Source of the DNA: Prevotella sp.
GTDB lineage: Bacteria > Bacteroidota > Bacteroidia > Bacteroidales > Bacteroidaceae
Length of the DNA: 37,760 nt
Direction: 5' to 3'
Assembly: GCA_017561825.1 (NCBI GenBank)
Contig: JAFZBK010000039.1
Coordinates: forward strand, 1-37,760
Shown: one piece after another, positions 35,898 through 37,760 of the stretch
Position numbering within the stretch: position 1 is the stretch's first letter
Layout: each line of letters begins with the position of its first letter
Notes under the pieces: generated by a model
The model's database searches: none
What the model saw: the letters and a program-made list of their open reading frames with translations, nothing else
Told to the model about the DNA's origin: nothing
Program-made: the position numbers and the translations under genes

Positions 35898-36992
35898 ATG
35901 AAAAAGTTTTTTACTTTAGTTGCTATGGCTCTTGTAGCTGTAGGTGCAAGTGCTCAGTCAGTTGTCGCTGAGATCGACTGGACACAGGAGGAAGCATACT
36001 ACAATGACGTATGGTATGCTGATTATGCTACTGTTTCTGTTAATCCTGGCGAGGGTCTGATTATCGAGTGTACTCAGCCAAGTCCTGAGACAGCAAACTA
36101 CTGGGAGCCCCAGGTTCCGATGATTGCTCACATTCCTGAGATTGCAGAGGGTGGACAGTATCAGGTTCAGTTTACTGTTATTTCTCCCGCAGCTGGTGAC
36201 ATCCGTCTGGACTTCTGTAGCTGGGATGGAACTGGTGCTACAAAGGATTGGATTAACTCAGTTGTTGAAGGCGAGAACACATTTACTGTTGATTTCCTCG
36301 ACTATCCGACAGAGTGTACCAATGCCATGATCTTCTACCAGTGTGGTAAGATTCCTGGAAAGCATGTCATTAAGAACGTTAAGGTTCTTGACCTCGAAGG
36401 TGAAGGTGGTGAGGGTCCTGGCATCCTCTCTGAGATTGACTGGACACAGGAGACTGCATACTATAGTGATGTATGGTATGCTGATTATGCCACTGTTTCT
36501 GTTCCTGCAGGTGAGGGTCTGGTAATCGAGTGTACTCAGCCAAGTCCTGAGACAGCTAACTACTGGGAGCCGCAGGTTCCGATGATTGCCCACATTCCTG
36601 AGGTTGCTGAAGGTGGACAGTATCAGGTGAAGTTCGACGTTACCGCTCCCGCAGCTGGTGACATCCGTCTGGACTTCTGTAGCTGGGATGGAACTGGTGC
36701 TACAAAGGATTGGGTAGGCTCAGTTGTTGAAGGTTACAATGAATTCACCATCGACTTCCTTGACTATCCGACAGAGTGTACCAACGCTATGGTCTTCTAC
36801 CAGTGCGGTAAGATTCCTGGAAAGCATGTGATCAAGAAGGTACAGGTATTAGACTTGGAGGCTACTGGTATTCAGGAAGTGAAGGCTGCTAAGACTGTTA
36901 ACACAGGTCTTTACAACCTCGCTGGCCAGAGAGTAGGTCTGAACTATAAGGGTGTAGTTATCCAGAACGGTAAGAAGTACCTGCAGAAGTAA
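35898..36992 (+). CDS. Secreted protein made of two near-identical 154-residue units
   Basis: A 364-residue exported protein: signal peptide 1-20 (KKFFTLVAMALVAVGASAQ). Two tandem units (~25-178 and ~179-325) each run from EIDWTQE through YADYATVSV, CTQPSPETANYWEPQVPMIA, DIRLDFCSWDGTGATKDW to CGKIPGKHVIK. They look like a beta-sandwich of the carbohydrate-binding kind (aromatic-rich, two conserved Cys), but the family is not recognised. The tail TGLYNLAGQRVGLNYKGVVI and QNGKKYLQK is the Prevotella-type C-terminal module also seen in the BspA-like protein, so export to the surface is likely. The preceding promoter and long leader and the strong terminator suggest a well-expressed single-gene unit. 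Confidence 0.88.
   Translation: MKKFFTLVAMALVAVGASAQSVVAEIDWTQEEAYYNDVWYADYATVSVNPGEGLIIECTQPSPETANYWEPQVPMIAHIPEIAEGGQYQVQFTVISPAAGDIRLDFCSWDGTGATKDWINSVVEGENTFTVDFLDYPTECTNAMIFYQCGKIPGKHVIKNVKVLDLEGEGGEGPGILSEIDWTQETAYYSDVWYADYATVSVPAGEGLVIECTQPSPETANYWEPQVPMIAHIPEVAEGGQYQVKFDVTAPAAGDIRLDFCSWDGTGATKDWVGSVVEGYNEFTIDFLDYPTECTNAMVFYQCGKIPGKHVIKKVQVLDLEATGIQEVKAAKTVNTGLYNLAGQRVGLNYKGVVIQNGKKYLQK
35970..36862 (+). repeat. 462-bp tandem gene-internal duplication
   Basis: Unit 1 is 35970-36431, unit 2 36432-~36862, period exactly 462 bp (154 codons). A 68-bp block (36184-36251 and 36646-36713) is identical including silent positions, and other parts differ only slightly. The duplication is recent or is kept uniform by gene conversion. 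Confidence 0.9.
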
Positions 36993-37018
36993 TTCTTAGG
37001 TAATCTATACAAATTATT

Positions 37019-37049
37019 AAGTAGGAGGAGTTTTCCTCCTACTTTTTTT
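37019..37049 (+). terminator. Rho-independent terminator
   Basis: AAGTAGGAGGA (37019-37029) pairs with TCCTCCTACTT (37034-37044), with a 4-nt loop, followed by a run of T. Classical intrinsic terminator 27 bp after the stop of the duplicated-unit gene. Confidence 0.93.
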
Positions 37050-37081
37050 CATGCTCATCGAGCCATTACATACGCTATAAT

Positions 37082-37681
37082 ATGACTACCAAGAAAAAAA
37101 GTATCACAATCATCGCATTCATTGCGTGCTTAATCGCCATCGCGTTATGGGCTGTTTATCATTCTCATGAAAAGAATGAGGGCGACAGACAGTTAGACAA
37201 TGCTCTGGCAGAGCGGTTTGACGAAATCATGGATGATGCATTTCCTTTGATTGAGAACTATGCCGTTGCCATGAACGAAAGAGCAGATTCCATCGAGGCT
37301 TTGGCAAAAAGGGCTAAAGAAGACATAAGAAATGCGTATCGAGAATCCTTCTCCACATTATGGCAGCAATATGCTAATTCGGATAAGGCAACGAACTACT
37401 ATGTGTTGATAGAAGAATATGAGTTTTTCAAATTATCACCAATCATTGAAATGCTTGTCAACTCAGGTAGCAAAAGAGAAAAAGAGGCAGATGCCATCAA
37501 GAAGCTGACTTTGGCAGGGGAATTATTAAAAGAACCCTACCGGATAGAATACGATTCCTTAATGAATGCTTCAAAACAGGTTCATGAGGTTGTTACTGAC
37601 TGTATGCAGACCATGGAACCCTATCGCAACAACAAGTCAAACATACGGGCTTGGCGAGATTTGATGATACCCAAGCACTAA
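37082..37681 (+). CDS. Membrane-anchored helical protein of unknown function
   Basis: A 199-residue protein: short basic N-terminus (TTKKK), one transmembrane helix at ~8-26 (ITIIAFIACLIAIALWAV), then an all-helical extracytoplasmic part rich in charged residues (ALAERFDEIMDDAFPLIE; ERADSIEALAKRAKEDIRNA). No lipobox and no catalytic motif. I do not recognise a family. The preceding gene ends in a terminator, so this gene has its own transcript, but I see no TAnnTTTG in the 30 bp before the ATG (TATAAT lies at 37075-37080). A weak hairpin with AGCAA/TTGCT and T-run follows near 37693-37725. Confidence 0.8.
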   Translation: MTTKKKSITIIAFIACLIAIALWAVYHSHEKNEGDRQLDNALAERFDEIMDDAFPLIENYAVAMNERADSIEALAKRAKEDIRNAYRESFSTLWQQYANSDKATNYYVLIEEYEFFKLSPIIEMLVNSGSKREKEADAIKKLTLAGELLKEPYRIEYDSLMNASKQVHEVVTDCMQTMEPYRNNKSNIRAWRDLMIPKH

Positions 37682-37741
37682 CTAAAAGAAATAGCAATAA
37701 AGCATAAGCATTCGTTGCTTTTTGAAATACTAAGAAGAGTG

Positions 37742-37760
37742 CCGCGTTGTAATGACGCGG
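37742..37760. terminator. Possible hairpin at the window edge
   Basis: CCGCGT (37742-37747) pairs with ACGCGG (37755-37760). The left flank AAGAGTG could pair with sequence beyond the window, so this may be the left half of a longer terminator for a gene outside it. Confidence 0.35.

Noticed and set aside
1-37760. tRNA, rRNA or transposase genes
   Set aside because: No cloverleaf-like TTCGAnnC/acceptor pairs, rRNA segments or DDE/HUH transposase frames were recognised on either strand by eye.

Overview
The window looks like chromosome of a member of Bacteroidota, most likely a Prevotella-type (Prevotellaceae) species. The evidence is the promoter architecture (TTG/TTTG, about 20 bp, then TAnnTTTG, found upstream of most genes), the near absence of Shine-Dalgarno sites, many lipoproteins, a BspA-like LRR protein, an HU-like/VirE-like pair, and a type IX secretion (T9SS) C-terminal sorting domain. 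No tRNA, rRNA, CRISPR array or transposase gene was seen.

Layout. (1) 1-5340 is an accessory stretch: the 3' part of an ORF6N-family gene, a gene remnant, a membrane-anchored TPR/HTH regulator between two ~207-bp direct repeats that carry its promoter and its own 3' end, a small lipoprotein, and a BspA-like LRR protein flanked by two copies of an HU-gene 3' end. (2) 5340-6027 is a strikingly ordered control region between a divergent HU-like gene and a VirE_N/VirE/DUF3874 primase-helicase-like gene. It has 11-bp helically phased iterons in inverted clusters around two identical 18-bp palindromes; a near-copy of the palindrome lies inside the HU promoter. (3) 6028-10892 holds the VirE-like gene and a LOG-family nucleotide hydrolase on +, converging on a PfkB sugar kinase and a flavodiiron protein on -. 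(4) 30420 down to 11013 is one ~19-kb minus-strand locus of six cell-surface genes: an Ig-repeat protein with a T9SS sorting domain, an outer-membrane beta-barrel, a giant 2974-residue secreted protein with a TANFOR-like N-terminus, a fibronectin-III protein, a small Ig-like lipoprotein and a 759-residue lipoprotein. Genes 2-6 are nearly contiguous and a stop/start overlap couples two of them. The first and fifth genes share a GAFxGDExRG/GSLKN module. It reads as a dedicated surface assembly and is the best candidate here for an undescribed system. (5) 30710-35523 holds an M16 peptidase, a PD40 beta-propeller lipoprotein with one CXXCH motif, and a polytopic membrane protein. (6) 35606-37760 holds a long-leader gene for a secreted protein made of two almost identical 154-residue units, and a membrane-anchored helical protein.

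A second theme is a set of short low-complexity repeats (CAATTTT, CTCATCT, GAGGAG, GCAAGAGGTGA, AGTGAAGAATGA and AACTATA types). They do not only sit between genes: they supply stop codons for several genes, the start codon and N-region of one, and in-frame insertions in a flavodiiron protein and an M16 peptidase.

All family names rest on motif recognition by eye. No database search, structure prediction or composition calculation was run.
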